The position numbers and the translations under genes are program-made. The notes beneath the pieces were generated by a model. That model worked only from the letters and a program-made list of their open reading frames with translations. It was not told the DNA's origin and did not search any database. Shown here piece after piece: positions 22,861 through 33,394 of a stretch of DNA of 64,000 nucleotides; position 1 is the stretch's first letter; each line of letters starts with the position of its first letter. This stretch comes from Eonycteris spelaea (lineage: Eukaryota > Chordata > Mammalia > Chiroptera > Pteropodidae): positions 2,480,001 to 2,544,000 of the forward strand of contig PUFA01000225.1 of assembly GCA_003508835.1 (NCBI GenBank). Direction: 5' to 3'.

Positions 22861-23021
22861 ATCTGTCTCATTTTTTTTTAAAGCCAAAAAGGTTTTTGCT
22901 TATGTCTAATTGTCTAGGATACTGTCAAAGGTCTCTTACAGCTACAGAAGACAGAAAAGTTGGCTTTAGTTTTTCCAGTCTCTAGGGTAGAGAATGATAA
23001 AGGAAAAGAGGTTTGGAATGG
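22861..23021. other. Unassigned sequence
   Basis: No feature recognised. Confidence 0.4.
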
Positions 23022-23029
23022 GTGTAGGG

Positions 23030-23253
23030 CAGCAGTCCCCAACCTTTTTGGCACCAGGGACCGGTGCTCCTATGCAAATCTAATGCCTGATGATCCGAGG
23101 TAGAGCTGAGGCGGTGATGCTAACACTAGGGAGCAGCTACAAACACAGGTGAAGCTCTGTCACTTGTCCGCCGCTCACTTCCTGGTATGTGGCCCAGTTC
23201 CTAACAGGCCACAGACTGGTACCAGTCTGCAGCCTAGGGGCTGGGGACCCCTG
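23030..23253 (+). mobile_element. MER1B (hAT-Charlie) DNA transposon
   Basis: Starts 'cagcagtccccaaccttttt', runs through 'ggcaccagggaccggt', and ends 'ctggggacccctg'. The terminal inverted repeats pair. An 8-bp duplication flanks it (gtgtaggg at 23022-23029, ctgtaggg at 23254-23261, 7 of 8). At 224 bp it is shorter than the MER1B consensus, so it has an internal deletion. Non-autonomous, no transposase. Confidence 0.9.
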
Positions 23254-23261
23254 CTGTAGGG

Positions 23262-24470
23262 TAAGCCAGTCTATAACTAAAGGAAATTTTGTTGATTCAA
23301 ATAGCCTCTCCTGCAAAGAGAGGTTTTGTTCCTTTTGAGGGCAACTGGGGTATAACGGAACTTTTACCCCTGTCAGGGACACCTCACTCGCCACAACCAG
23401 GCAGACCCTAGATGATATCCAGGCACTTGGCACCACGGGCTACAGCCCTCTAACCTCTCCCTCTCTGGGGTTCCTGTCTAATAGAACCACACTGCTGAAG
23501 GAGATGGAGAAGATGACATGTCTTAACTTTCAAGTGATAAAACTGAGAGCTGTTTTTTGAGGCCAAAGATAGCTGTTTAGATAACTCAGGAAGAAGTCAA
23601 AACCAGTTGCCTGAAAAGCTGGTGACTAGTTCCCACCTTTCAACCAGCTGCTAGGCCTTGGCAAGAGAGCTGGTGCCAGGTCCAGGGGCCATGAGGGTCT
23701 GTCTCCTTATAAGTAACTTCCCTTCTCTACTCATCTCTGGCTCTTCTTCGCCTGGTCCCACCTGACAGCCACGCCTGTTTACCCTTAGCTTGAGCTGCCC
23801 TCCCATTCATCTCATATGCACTTGGAGCATTTCTGACGCTGACTATGTCGACACCCACCTCCTCCCTGCCCACCCACATACTGCCCACCTGCTGCAGCAG
23901 GCTGGCGGGGAGACCCACGCCAGGTGCGCACACATGCTATTGGGAAGATTCCCCAAAGCGATGTGATGCTATTAGATGTGGTGGAAGGGTATGGAGGGAA
24001 GGCTTGGCCCATTCCCTCTGGGAGAGGATCGGATTTGGGGAAAATCCAGATGGAACTTCAGGCATGATTTGCAGTTGTTGTTCCATGGGTGTCTGCCCAC
24101 GTGAACACAAAGTCAGACACCCACCCACTCTCAGTCACACCTGGAGGTCTCCTGAGTGAGCGGGTAAGTTTCTGCTTCTGCTGGGCTGAAGGAAGCCCCT
24201 TTGGCATGTGCTTTAGGAGCTGAACCTTCTTGATGCCAGTGCCCAGCCTGCCTGGGGGCGAAGCCAGAGCAGGAGCCTAGCCCAGCAAAGACAGTGCATC
24301 TCCTAGTGATTAATCAACAAGGGTCACCTCACATTGACCCCTTCCCTGAATCTGAACTGTCTGGGCTGGGGGGAGGGGTGCAGGGTAGGGGTGGGCTAAT
24401 CCAGAAAAGATTTCAGAAGGTCTGGTTTGGACCCTCTGCTGTGTGGGTGAGGATGTGGGCAAAGGAGGAA
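23262..24470. other. Unassigned sequence
   Basis: No repeat or gene recognised in about 1.2 kb. Overlapping frames near 23727-24159 on both strands have no domains. Confidence 0.45.
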
Positions 24471-24474
24471 AGGG

Positions 24475-24765
24475 ACCCTCTTATAAACTGTTGGTAAGGA
24501 TAAAAATTGGCTTAACATTTTTGGAGAACAATTTGGCTTTACCTACCAAATTTCAAAGAGATGTGTGTATATCTCTGCTGCAGATTATTTCCACACACAT
24601 ATTATATTACCAAGGTTATTCTGAGCCTGGAGCAGGACTTGGGGAAGTTGGGGAACATATACTTTTTTACCTCATACATTTTTATATTTGCATTTCTTGA
24701 TGATGAGCGTGTGTTACCTTTCTAATTATAAAAATAGTATGTGTGACCATCATCTGCCTGGTTCA
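24475..24765 (+). repeat. L1/HAL1-type 3' fragment, degraded
   Basis: The text 'aaactgttggtaaggataaa' and 'tttggagaacaatttggctt' echoes the common L1 ORF2-end phrase. What follows is too diverged to confirm. Confidence 0.4.
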
Positions 24766-24799
24766 AATGTGTTATCAGTATAGGTAAATATATTATCAG

Positions 24800-25134
24800 C
24801 CTAGAAGAGAATTCTGACCTGGGAAATCCTGAATTCCACAGACTGAAGTTTTTAAGGGTTGGGAGGGGTCACTAGGGACAAGATTCACCTGGTAAGGGGA
24901 TTGGGGGGTCCAATAGAAGAGAGCAGAGCATCCAGCCTTCTTTGCTTGGGCGGCCTCACACCTCTCCCCTGAGAACTGGGCCGCCAGTTTATTAGGTGAA
25001 GAAATAGAAAATAGGAAGATAAAATAATATAATAGTTCATTAAAAAGATAAAGTAAATTAAAAGAAATAAAAAGATTATTAAAATGATGTAAAAAGTGGT
25101 ATGAAACTAAATGATAAAATGCACTAAAAATAAC
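24800..25134 (-). repeat. T-rich interspersed element, copy B (3' part)
   Basis: Read on the minus strand, 25134 down to 24980 is T-rich with the same wording as copy A at about 6700-6830 ('ttatttcttttaatttactt'). It is followed by the GC-rich tail 'taataaactggcggcccagt' and 'gggagaggtgtgaggcc', matching copy A's tail. The matching 5' part lies at 26317-26660, separated by about 1.18 kb. Confidence 0.5.
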
Positions 25135-26316
25135 CCCCAATTCAGCTCTCAGTTCTCCAGCAGTCAGCCCCGGTGTTGCCCAGCACAACCACTGGTCCCC
25201 ACGAAGTCCCTGTTGTGCTGACTGCAGTGACCTAGGTGGACGGGCTGGGGAGGCAGGTCCCTGCTCTACCACCCTGTCCTCAGCGAGAGCACAGGCTGCT
25301 CCCTAACTGCTCGAGCTCACTTGGAATCTGGTGCAGCTGTTCAGACAAAGCTGGGTGAAGGAATAGGGATGTGGGAAAAACGAGTTAGGACCAGGTGTGC
25401 TCTGAGTCCCCGGCCCCTCAGTCAGCCTGCTCATCTGTTCCCAGGCCTGCCTTCTCCTTCCTCAAAGAGCAGGACTGGGGAGGCGGGGTAGATACCCAGA
25501 CTTTCTTATCGGGGATCATCGGAGCCCCAAAGCACTGTCAGGCCTATGTCTCTCAGGTCTCCCTCCCTCTTGGTGTCTGCCTCGTCCCGGGGCAATTGAC
25601 AGAATGCAAAACCTTGGACAAAACGGGTAGTCTAGGACTTGGCCCAACTCTGAGCAGAGATTTAACCAGCCTCTCTCCATTCAATACACTTCCCAAAGAT
25701 GGATTTCTTCAGTCTGCTATAACCCCGTGCGGAGAGGTCAGCATTTCCCCCAGGTGGGTGTTAAAGGACATCTCTGCCAGGCGGGGGAGAATCAGTGGCT
25801 GGCCCTCCTTCCGGCAGCTCCTTCTCTGCGCCCCATGTAGCAGCAGTTCGAACAAGACCACAACCTCACTTGTCTCTGTGACTTCCAGGGACAGTACCTT
25901 CTATATCCCTACAGAAAAGAAGCATCTGTCACGAGGGGAAGGATTAAACACACTCGCTGCCTCCTTTCCACAGAGTACTCTTGAGCTTGTGAAAGGGCGA
26001 TGAGCACTTATATGTGGGGAGAAGGAAGGGTTTAGGCACCCAGGGCCTGGTCTCCCAGAACAAAGAAATCTTTGACCAGAAATAAGTCCCCACCACTTAG
26101 AACAGTTTCCTACTTTGAGACTCAGTGTTTTCTGAGGCTTCAAAAGTTCTAGAACAATTCTGGGTTAAGGCTTCAGCTTAAATTTTGAGGGCTCCCACCC
26201 CCCAGAAATCTTCTCAGGGATGATAACTTTTCTAAGTTTGAAGCAATCTGGTCTGAGGGAGGGGCAAGGGATAAATTAGCTCTGCTTGCTCCTCCAAACC
26301 CAAGTCTTCTCTCAGT
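25135..26316. other. 1.18-kb insertion inside the T-rich element; holds the longest open frame
   Basis: This segment separates two collinear halves of the T-rich element. Both junctions carry related sequence (actaaaaaaatag near 26318; actaaaaataacc near 25124), possibly a target-site duplication. It includes a 202-codon plus-strand frame (25395-26003), the longest in the window. That frame is Ser/Pro/Leu-rich, with no signal peptide, membrane segment or recognisable domain, and no promoter or polyadenylation context. I do not recognise the inserted DNA; it could be a retroposed transcript piece, an LTR-element body or unique DNA. Confidence 0.4.
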
Positions 26317-26660
26317 CACTAAAAAAATAGCACAATAACTATAAAAACAAGAAGATGAGATGAGATAAAAGAATGTAATATAAAATTATAAAGGGCAAAA
26401 TAGAGATAAGAAATGATCAAGATAAGTAAAAGAACTAAAGGACTAACAGATTAAAAGGATAAAAGAGAAAAATATAATCAACAATTTACAAGATTAAGAG
26501 CTGTGGTTATAAAAGCAAAGGTTTACAATGTTCAAACGGACGGAGGCGGTCGGCAGGCTCAGCGAGGGCAGCAGCCAGCACCGCTGGGTCTTCCCGCCTC
26601 TCAGAGTCAGGGTCTGAGCCCAGACTTAGCCGGCTCCAAGCTTCCTGCTAAACCACGTGT
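26317..26660 (-). repeat. T-rich interspersed element, copy B (5' part)
   Basis: On the minus strand this reads through a GC-rich, CpG-containing lead ('gcctgccgaccgcctccgtc', 26537-26556) into T-rich text ('ttcttttacttatcttgatc') that matches copy A at about 6485-6600. It ends at the junction with the 1.18-kb insertion. Confidence 0.5.
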
Positions 26661-26977
26661 CACTGCTTAAACACGGGACTTTTGTTTCTGATTTTGGCTG
26701 ATATCTGTAGGGTGGTATCCAATTCATGTTTCTGCTAAGATTTCCCCAATGAAATTTGACTAATAAAGTACAGGTACATAATGCCTAGTTCTCAATTCTG
26801 AAATCCAAAAGTCCTGAAAGCCAAAAATGTTGTCAGCCCTTATTTGGAGATATAACCAGATCTGGCCTGTCCTCATTTGGCGGCAAAACCTGACCCAACC
26901 TGGAGTGAAGCTATTTATAGGATGAACACTCGTGCATTTACTTGCAGAAACGTTAATATGTTTGATTATAGGGTTCT

Positions 26978-27118
26978 TTTTTTTTTTTTTTATTTTTTCA
27001 ACACTTACAGCACCTGGTCCTCCTATGTGGTCTCCCATCCAAGTGCTAACCAGGCCCAACCCTGCTTAGCTTCCAAGATCAGACAGGATCGGGCTTGTTC
27101 AGGGTGGCATGGTAGTAA
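26978..27118 (-). mobile_element. 5S rRNA-derived retroposon (SINE-like)
   Basis: The minus strand, from 27118 down to about 27000, is a full-length 5S rRNA copy. The internal promoter is kept: A-box-region 'agctaagcaggg', intermediate element region 'ggcctggttag' and C-box 'tggatgggagacc'. It is followed by a short 3' extension and an A-rich tail (T-run at 26978-27000 on the plus strand). Target-site duplications flank it: 'gattatagggttct' (26964-26977) and 'gattacagggttct' (27119-27132), 13 of 14. So it was copied through RNA and inserted by L1-type machinery. Several substitutions in the 5S body exclude a working 5S gene. 5S-derived SINEs are known in fruit bats; a single 5S retropseudogene is the alternative. 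Confidence 0.85.
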
Positions 27119-27214
27119 GATTACAGGGTTCTAACACAGACCCTACAAAGGGAGCTGCATGCTCCTTAATCATCTCTCTAAAATTCTGAAACATATCTGG
27201 TCCCAAGTTTTCAA

Positions 27215-27480
27215 ATAAGAGATTGTTGACCTGAATTATAATCCTCCACTAGATATAACAATGGATATAAAAGTTGTGGCACATTCACATAGTGGAATAT
27301 TATACAGCAATGACAATGACTTATCTCCACTACATACAGCAAAATGTCAAGAGAAAGAAGCTGGACAAAAAAGCACACCGTTGAGAGGCTCCAGACCAAC
27401 TTGCTTTTGTTTGTTCATCTCTTAAAATCTATATATAAAGTTCAAACACAAGAAACCTAATCAAGCAGATGTCTTTCATC
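27215..27480 (+). repeat. L1M LINE 3' fragment
   Basis: The text 'catagtggaatattatacag', 'caatgacaatgacttatctc' and 'aagaaagaagctggacaaaa' corresponds to the L1 ORF2 end/3' UTR boundary. The frame is broken. Confidence 0.75.
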
Positions 27481-28139
27481 AAATACAGGCCACCTCGGAG
27501 AACGCACTGCTGACCCCAATGCTTAGAGCTGTGTGGCTGGGGAAGGCCAGGGTGCCATTCTCCCTCCCTTTCTGCTTCCTTCGCTCCATCTTTGTTTTCA
27601 GCTCCTCTTTGCTTTCCCCAGGTGGAGTGGCTCGTGAGGTGGTGGCAATCTTGTCTTTTTATGCTTTTGTCCCATCTCCATTTGGGGTCTTCTCCACCCT
27701 CTCTCTGGCCGCTCGCACGGGCGTTTCATCTCCTCCTTGGCTGCCTGGCTGCTGATCCCCATGCGGCCCGCTCTCTTCCTGTCCTTGTGTCTCCACTGTC
27801 TGATCCTTGGGATTGGCTGGTTTTAGGCTTTTGTTTGGGCCGCAGGGCTTTCTCTCTGCTTCTGCCTCTCTCTCCCACCACCCTCCCTTCCTTCCCCCTC
27901 TTCTCGATGTCCTTTGTGGGACATGCACTTTTATCTCCCTTTGATTTGCTCTCTCCTCTTTGTAGAGGGAGAATGAAAGGCTTGCTAATTGTAGCAGGAG
28001 GGCAGTGACTCCCAGTTCCCCTTCCCAGAGTCTTCCCCACCAGGCTGAGCAGGAAGAGAAATGAGGGCAATTCAGACTCCCACCTGCCCCGCAGTCAGCT
28101 CCAGATCTCTCTTCCCCATGAGCAGCCCGGGGCCCCTCA
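27481..28139. other. Unassigned GC-rich, pyrimidine-biased sequence
   Basis: No repeat recognised. Long frames are open on both strands (27592-28008 plus, 138 codons; 27659-28147 minus, 162 codons; 27726-28070 minus, 114 codons). Several overlapping open frames over a C/T-rich tract point to base composition. The minus 162-codon frame is Gly/Glu/Lys-rich and hydrophilic, with no domain I recognise. Confidence 0.4.
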
Positions 28140-28648
28140 CCACTCATCCGTTTCTGTATTCACTGCACACGGATGTGTGCCAGCCATCAAGCCAGCTGCT
28201 GGGTACAGAGCAGTGAACAGGAGAGATGTGCCATCTATAAAGTCACAAGTCATGGCAATAAAGTGGCCCAGGGCTGTGAGAGAGAAACTGCAATAATGTC
28301 TCCAGCTGAGGGACCACACTCAGAATGGGGGTGGGGCCAAGAGTGAGAAAGTGATGCCTAAGCTGGGGAATCGGTCAGCGGAGAGGAGGGAAGGAAGCCT
28401 ACCCCTCAACAGAGAGCACTCCGTCTAATGGGGGAGAGAGCAGGGCATGAAATTCATGACATAAATTTATGAAGCATAACTGCTGGGCGCCGGTCAATGG
28501 AGTCTTGAAAGGAGCTTGGAATTTTTCATAAGGATGCAGGGAAGTCACAGAAATGTTTTAGATGGGGATGTGACAGACCATATTTGTGTTTGGGGTAGTG
28601 TGGAGAATAGACTAGACTAGAGCAAGACTGGAGGAAGAGTTATGATGT
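28140..28648 (-). repeat. L2 LINE (antisense), segment 1 of 4
   Basis: Reverse L2 from its 3' end inward: 'tgtgccagccatcaagccag', 'gtacagagcagtgaacagga' and 'aaaggagcttggaatttttc' follow L2. It is interrupted by the MLT1 LTR at 28649. Confidence 0.7.
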
Positions 28649-29140
28649 GTATTCGTTTCCTATTGCAGATGTAACAAATTACCACAAATCTGGTGGCCTA
28701 AAACAATATAAATGTATTATCATACAGTTCTAGAGGTCAGAAGTCCAAAGCTGGATTCACTGGGCTGAAGTTAAGATGTTGGCAGGACTGGCTCCTTCTG
28801 GAGGTTTGAGTGGAAAATCTATTTCCTTGTCTTTTCCAGCTTCCAGAGGCCACCTGCATTCTTTAGGTCATGGCCTCACCCTTCATGTTCAAAGGTCATC
28901 ACATCAATCTCTGCTTCCATCATCACATCCTTTGTCTATGTCTGACCCTCCTTGCCTCAGCTCATAAGGACCCTTGTGATTACACTGGGTCCACTCAGAT
29001 AATCCAGGATAATCTTCTCATCTCAAGATTTTTAACTGAGTCACAAATGGCAAAATCCCTTTGCCATGTAAGGTGGCACATTCACAGGTTCTGGGAGTTA
29101 GGACACGGACATATTTAAGGACCATTGTCCTGCCCACCAT
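28649..29140 (-). mobile_element. MLT1C/D-type LTR (antisense) inside L2
   Basis: Begins 'tgtattcgtttcctattgca', contains 'acagttctagaggtcagaag', 'gataatccaggataatcttc' and 'cacaggttctgggagttagg', and ends 'gtcctgcccaccatg'. It is the complement of the 21.1 kb LTR type. Confidence 0.85.
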
Positions 29141-29490
29141 GGGATGCTATTTTGGCATTTCAGGCAGGACATAAGGATAGCTTAACTGAGTAGTAGCGGT
29201 GAAGATGGAGCCAAGGGGATAGATTTGAGACGATTTTAGGAAGCTTACTGATCAGTTGTGGGAGGTGAGGAAGAGGGATGAGCAGGGATCATCTCTAGCT
29301 TTCAGGATCCATTAACTGAACAGATAGGAATATCACTTACAAGAGAGAGACTAGAGAAAAACTAGGTGTGGGGCGTCCAGTACAGGGGGAGAAGAGTTTG
29401 AGCTATCTCTGAGACATCTAAAAAGAAATGCCCAGAGGACAAGTGGGTATGTATCTGGAGTCCAGGAGAAAGGTCTGAGAAGGCGATGTG
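29141..29490 (-). repeat. L2 LINE (antisense), segment 2 of 4
   Basis: Continues the reverse L2: 'agcggtgaagatggagccaa', 'gaaatgcccagaggacaagt', 'gtatctggagtccaggagaa'. Ends at the hAT insertion. Confidence 0.7.
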
Positions 29491-29498
29491 AGTTAGAG

Positions 29499-29688
29499 TA
29501 GAGGTCAGAAAATTATAGCCAGCAGGTTGGCAGCCTGTTTTGCAAATAAAGTATTATCAACACATTCATCTATGCATTGTCTATGGCTGCTTCTGCACTA
29601 CAGCCACAGAGTAGAATATTCGTAATAGAGATCGTTTGTCCCACAAAGCCATGTGGCCCTTTCTCAAAACGTATTCTCAAAACTCCTG
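29499..29688 (+). mobile_element. hAT-Charlie MITE inside L2
   Basis: Contains 'gttttgcaaataaagtatta', 'attgtctatggctgcttctg' and 'catgtggccctttctcaaaa', the wording of a common hAT MITE. The flanking 8-bp repeats 'agttagag' (29491-29498) and 'ggttagag' (29689-29696) match at 7 positions, as expected for hAT. Confidence 0.75.
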
Positions 29689-29696
29689 GGTTAGAG

Positions 29697-29885
29697 AATC
29701 ATTAGCCCAAAGGTGGTATATAAGAGTGTAGGAGAAAATATGTGGAGTGAGAAGAACAGAATGCTCAAGAAACCCAGCATTCAAAGAACAGGAATAATAT
29801 AAGGAACCATAAATGGATATTGGGATGTCAAAGACATAGGAAGACAACCAGGAGGATTGTCTTGCTACAAAAGATAAGTGGAGCA
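29697..29885 (-). repeat. L2 LINE (antisense), segment 3 of 4
   Basis: Continues the reverse L2 ('gaagacaaccaggaggattg' at 29841) up to the next LTR insertion. Collinear with the pieces at 29141 and 30873. Confidence 0.6.
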
Positions 29886-29916
29886 GTTTTAAATATGTCC
29901 ACAAATTCTTCGATGC
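29886..29916 (+). mobile_element. MaLR-like LTR, 5' stub
   Basis: About 30 bp ('tccacaaattcttcgatgc') matching the 5' side of the MaLR-like LTR that resumes at 30373. It is cut by an ERV1 LTR. Confidence 0.55.
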
Positions 29917-30372
29917 TGTAGGAGATCAGAATATGCCACCTTAAAATATACCACTTTGACATAAGGATTATTTTGAGCTGAAGACAATTGAGAAACAACA
30001 AATATCAAAAAAGTCTCCTTGCTCTCCCCCATAAAAGCTCTTAATCACCAGAGACAGTACTGAAAGGATTCTATGTAACAAATTTTACCAAAACAATCCT
30101 TATCTTCCATTAGTTTTCGTCATATGAAAATTTGCCACTCTTGGAAGTCTAAACTCTTTTTCTTTGTCTTATCACTTCTCTGCAAATTTATTGGTTTTTG
30201 TTAAGATGGTATAAGCCTGAATTCTCATCTTTGAGTTACTCATCAATGTGTCTTCTGTATGTGTTAATAAACTGTTTTTCTCTTGTTAATCAGTCTTTAA
30301 TCAATTTAATTTGCAAGGCCCCAGCCAATGAACCTAACAGGATAGAGGAGTCAGGTTTGATTCTCCCATACA
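29917..30372 (+). mobile_element. Class I ERV-type solo LTR nested in a MaLR LTR
   Basis: Starts 'tgtaggagatcagaatatgc', contains 'cttatcttccattagttttc', 'ttattggtttttgttaagat' and 'gttaataaactgtttttctc' (polyadenylation region), and ends 'attctcccataca'. Two more copies of the family lie at 38.78-39.33 and 47.85-48.23 kb, both antisense. Its TG...CA ends are placed by comparing the three copies. Confidence 0.75.
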
Positions 30373-30872
30373 ATACCTCTCCTTTTAAAAGGCAGAGTCT
30401 AATTCTCCTCTCCTTGAGTGTAGGTTAGATTTATTGACTCACTTCTAAGAAATAGAATAAAGTGGAAGTGATAATATGTGAATTTGGAGACTCAGTCATA
30501 AAAAGACTGCAAGTTCCTCCTTTTTCTTTCTAGGGGAAGTTTTGTGGTGTTGTAAGGACTCACAAACATCCTATGGGACATCCATATGATGAGGGCCTGA
30601 GGCTTCCTGCTGAGAACCAGAGGGGAACTGGGGCCTCCTGCCCAAAGTCATGTGAATGAGCCATCTTGGTGGATCCCCTGCCCAGTCAAGCCTTCAAATG
30701 ATTGCAGCCTCGGAGAACATCCCAACTGCAACATGAGGGACTTTGAACAAAACCACCCAGCCAAGATGCTCTGAAATTCCCACCCTACAGAAACCACGAA
30801 ATAATAAAGACTTATTGTCTTAGGTGACTCAAATTTTAGAGTAATTTGTTACACAACGCAGATAACTAATAA
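30373..30872 (+). mobile_element. MaLR-like LTR, main part
   Basis: Contains 'aaaggcagagtctaattctc', 'gagccatcttggtggatccc' and 'ccctacagaaaccacgaaat', then 'aataataaagacttattgtc' and '...cagataactaataaa' at the end. Same family as 8.8 kb and 36.2 kb. Confidence 0.75.
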
Positions 30873-30965
30873 AATAAAATAAGGAAGTATTTCAAGGGAT
30901 GAGTGATCAACCATGTCCATGAAGCTAAGAAGTCAAGCAGAATTTAGCAAGTTGTGCCATAATTA
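30873..30965 (-). repeat. L2 LINE (antisense), segment 4 of 4
   Basis: The text 'ggatgagtgatcaaccatgt' and 'agctaagaagtcaagcagaa' resumes the reverse L2 directly after the LTR pair. Confidence 0.55.
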
Positions 30966-31839
30966 CCTTCTGGTGGGCACTGAGTCCTGATGGACTGTTC
31001 CGGAGTTGAAGAAGTCTAATCAGGCTTTTGTAAGGGTTCCTTGGCCAGGAGGAGTCCAACTGTAGGAAACTAACATTCATTTGTTCACTTACTTAATGCT
31101 GGAGAGAAAAAAAAAGAAAGGAGCCTCAAGGGTTGGTCTGGTTTCAGTTTTGGCCCATCGCAATGTGAATTTGGAAAGGCCTTATTTATTTATTTTTAAA
31201 AAATACCAATTTATGAGTACCCCCTGTGCCTTTGGCCTGGAAAGAGGCTGATGGAATAAAATCAAATAAATAAATGTCTTCTGCTATATCTCTGAAGTAT
31301 TCTGGGTGAAGTCAAGAAATCTATTGATGGCTTTATTATATTCAGTAACAATCAATCCAAAGTGACTTGTACTTCAGTCAGTCATCACCTGAGTGAGCAA
31401 CTCTTAAATGGAAAAATGTCCCAGGAATCTGGCTTTAGTTTCCACCTCTCACCTAACACTAGTCTCTCAAAAGCATCACAGAACTCTTATGCCAAATAGA
31501 CTGACCCTTTCCCTTTTACATACATTTTGACAGAGATCAGCCAGTTCCATGAGAGAACTAAGCCCTAATACTCTAGGCATCCACTGTGCTCAGTGAATTA
31601 ATTTTCCTTAATTGCATTTTAATAGTACTAGAGATGTACCATCCTTGGGAGAATTGAGAAAATAGTCACTCAAGTAATTTTCTGTGTTTTGTGGTTTGGG
31701 TGAGGAAACCTGGTAGAGAAAGACACTCACATAGGTTTTTTGGATTTATGGTTGCTCCAGCCTGAAGAATTCTGGTTGACTAGCATGAGGTTACTAAGCT
31801 TTTGAATTTGTTGTTTCTCCATATTTAGACACTTAACTA
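30966..31839. other. Unassigned A/T-rich sequence
   Basis: No repeat or exon recognised. An A-rich run at 31108-31118 and a (TTTA)n patch at 31183-31200 are simple sequence. Confidence 0.45.
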
Positions 31840-32295
31840 TGATTCCTTACTTTTTCATTTCTTACATTTTATTTACTTTCATTATTTTAGTTTTTAGAAG
31901 TTATTTGGTTCTTTTGATTATTAACTTTTTACTGTAGACTGATTTGGCATAGTTTAATTGTTCTTAATGTGCTGCTTTTTCTTACTATTTTATAACTCTT
32001 ATTCACTTAAACTTTTTGTTCTTAATCATATTTTTGTTTCTTCTTATTTCTTTTAACTTTATGGTTCTCCTCTTTTTATCTTGTCTTTTATTACAGTTTT
32101 AATTTTCCATTTATTTTAATCTCTCTTTATCTCTTTATGAATTGCTTTTTACAATATAATTTCCTTTCTGTTAGTTTATTAAATGGGGATTATGAGCACC
32201 ATTCTAAGGTGAGCTGTAGTGTGTGTGACCCACACCATAAGCTAAGGAGGCTGGAGGAGTTTTCCCCCTTGGAACCCTTCCAGCTTCCTTTAATG
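31840..32295 (+). repeat. T-rich interspersed element, copy C
   Basis: About 330 bp T-rich, then the GC-richer tail 'gtttattaaatggggattat', 'gagcaccattctaaggtgag', which aligns with the tails of copies A and B. Confidence 0.45.
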
Positions 32296-32371
32296 GGCAT
32301 CACATTCTCTTCCATTCAAAAAACTTCAACCCGATTGATGTAGGAGACCCCACTGGCCAGAAGCCTCCCAA

Positions 32372-33062
32372 GATCATGTGCAGTAGGCAGAATTCTAAAC
32401 TGGCCCCTCAGCTTCCCATCCCCTGGATTCCATGTTCTATGTATTCCCCTCCCCTTGAGTGTGGTGGGACCTGTGAATAGCATTGATTTCACTCCCCAAA
32501 TTAGTATGTTATCTGACAAAGCTGGAGGGATTTTGCAGGTGTAATTAAGGTTCCAGATCAGTTGACTGTAATCAAAAGGAAGATTATGCCGGATGAGCCT
32601 GACTTAATTAGGTGAGCCATTAAAAAGAACAGGGTCTGTCCTAAAGTCAGAGCTTGTACTGTTGGCCTTGAAGATGTTGGTGCCATGTTTAAAGGGCCTG
32701 TGGAGAAGGCTACATGGCCAAGACCTGAGAGTAGCCTCTCATTGCTAAAAGCAGTCTGCAGCTAAGAGCTAGCAAAATAATAATAATAATAATAATAATA
32801 AGGACTTCAGTCATACAAGTAAGTACAAGGAATGATTTCTACAATGACCAGAGGAAATGGGCCTTCCTGTAGCTGAGCCTCCAGGTGAGGACAAATCAGC
32901 TGACACTGGTTTCAGCCTTGTGACACTGTGAACAGAGACCTAGCTAAAATATGCCAGACTCGTGACCTACAGAAACTGTGAGATAACAACTATGTGTTGT
33001 TTTAAGCCACTAAACTTGTGGTCATTTGTTACACAGCAATAAAAAACTAATCCATCATCAAT
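32372..33062 (+). mobile_element. MLT1-type LTR with an internal microsatellite
   Basis: The text 'gtaggcagaattctaaactg', 'agattatgccggatgagcct' and 'cctacagaaactgtgagata' with 'gccactaaacttgtggtcat' at the 3' end marks an older MLT1 LTR. It is lengthened by an (AAT)n expansion at 32772-32802. Confidence 0.7.
32772..32802. repeat. (AAT)n microsatellite
   Basis: Ten uninterrupted AAT units within the MLT1 LTR. Confidence 0.95.
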
Positions 33063-33390
33063 AGCATACTGATAACTTTTTGAACTGCTAAAATGGAGCT
33101 GTTTGTTCATATCACACTGTCAAGTTTCTTTCTGAGGGGGTATTGCCTACAATTTCCATCCTAAACCCTTTGGACACAGGGCAGTACACATGACCACATA
33201 TCAAGGAGTGCCAAGGAAGAAGTTCCATTTGGGGAAGGATCCTTAACATAAAAATGGTTACAGTTAACAAAAAAAAAAAAACATATGGTCTTGATCCTTC
33301 CAACGAGACTCCTTGGAAGGAAGAAAGGTAGAAGAACCCAAACCTGGCATCGCAATTATGTTTTCCAAAAATGGGCAAAACAATATTGCC
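33063..33390. other. Unassigned sequence
   Basis: No repeat recognised, apart from a 12-A run at 33271-33282. The 137-codon minus frame (33112-33525) overlaps the following LTR and is not supported. Confidence 0.45.
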
Positions 33391-33394
33391 CATC

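Noticed and set aside
25395..26003. 202-codon open frame as a protein-coding gene
   Set aside because: No recognisable domain, no promoter, splice or polyadenylation context. The frame is Ser/Pro/Leu-rich and lies in a segment inserted into a repeat.
26978..27118. Functional 5S rRNA gene
   Set aside because: Several substitutions in the 5S body, an A-rich tail and target-site duplications mark it as a retroposed copy.
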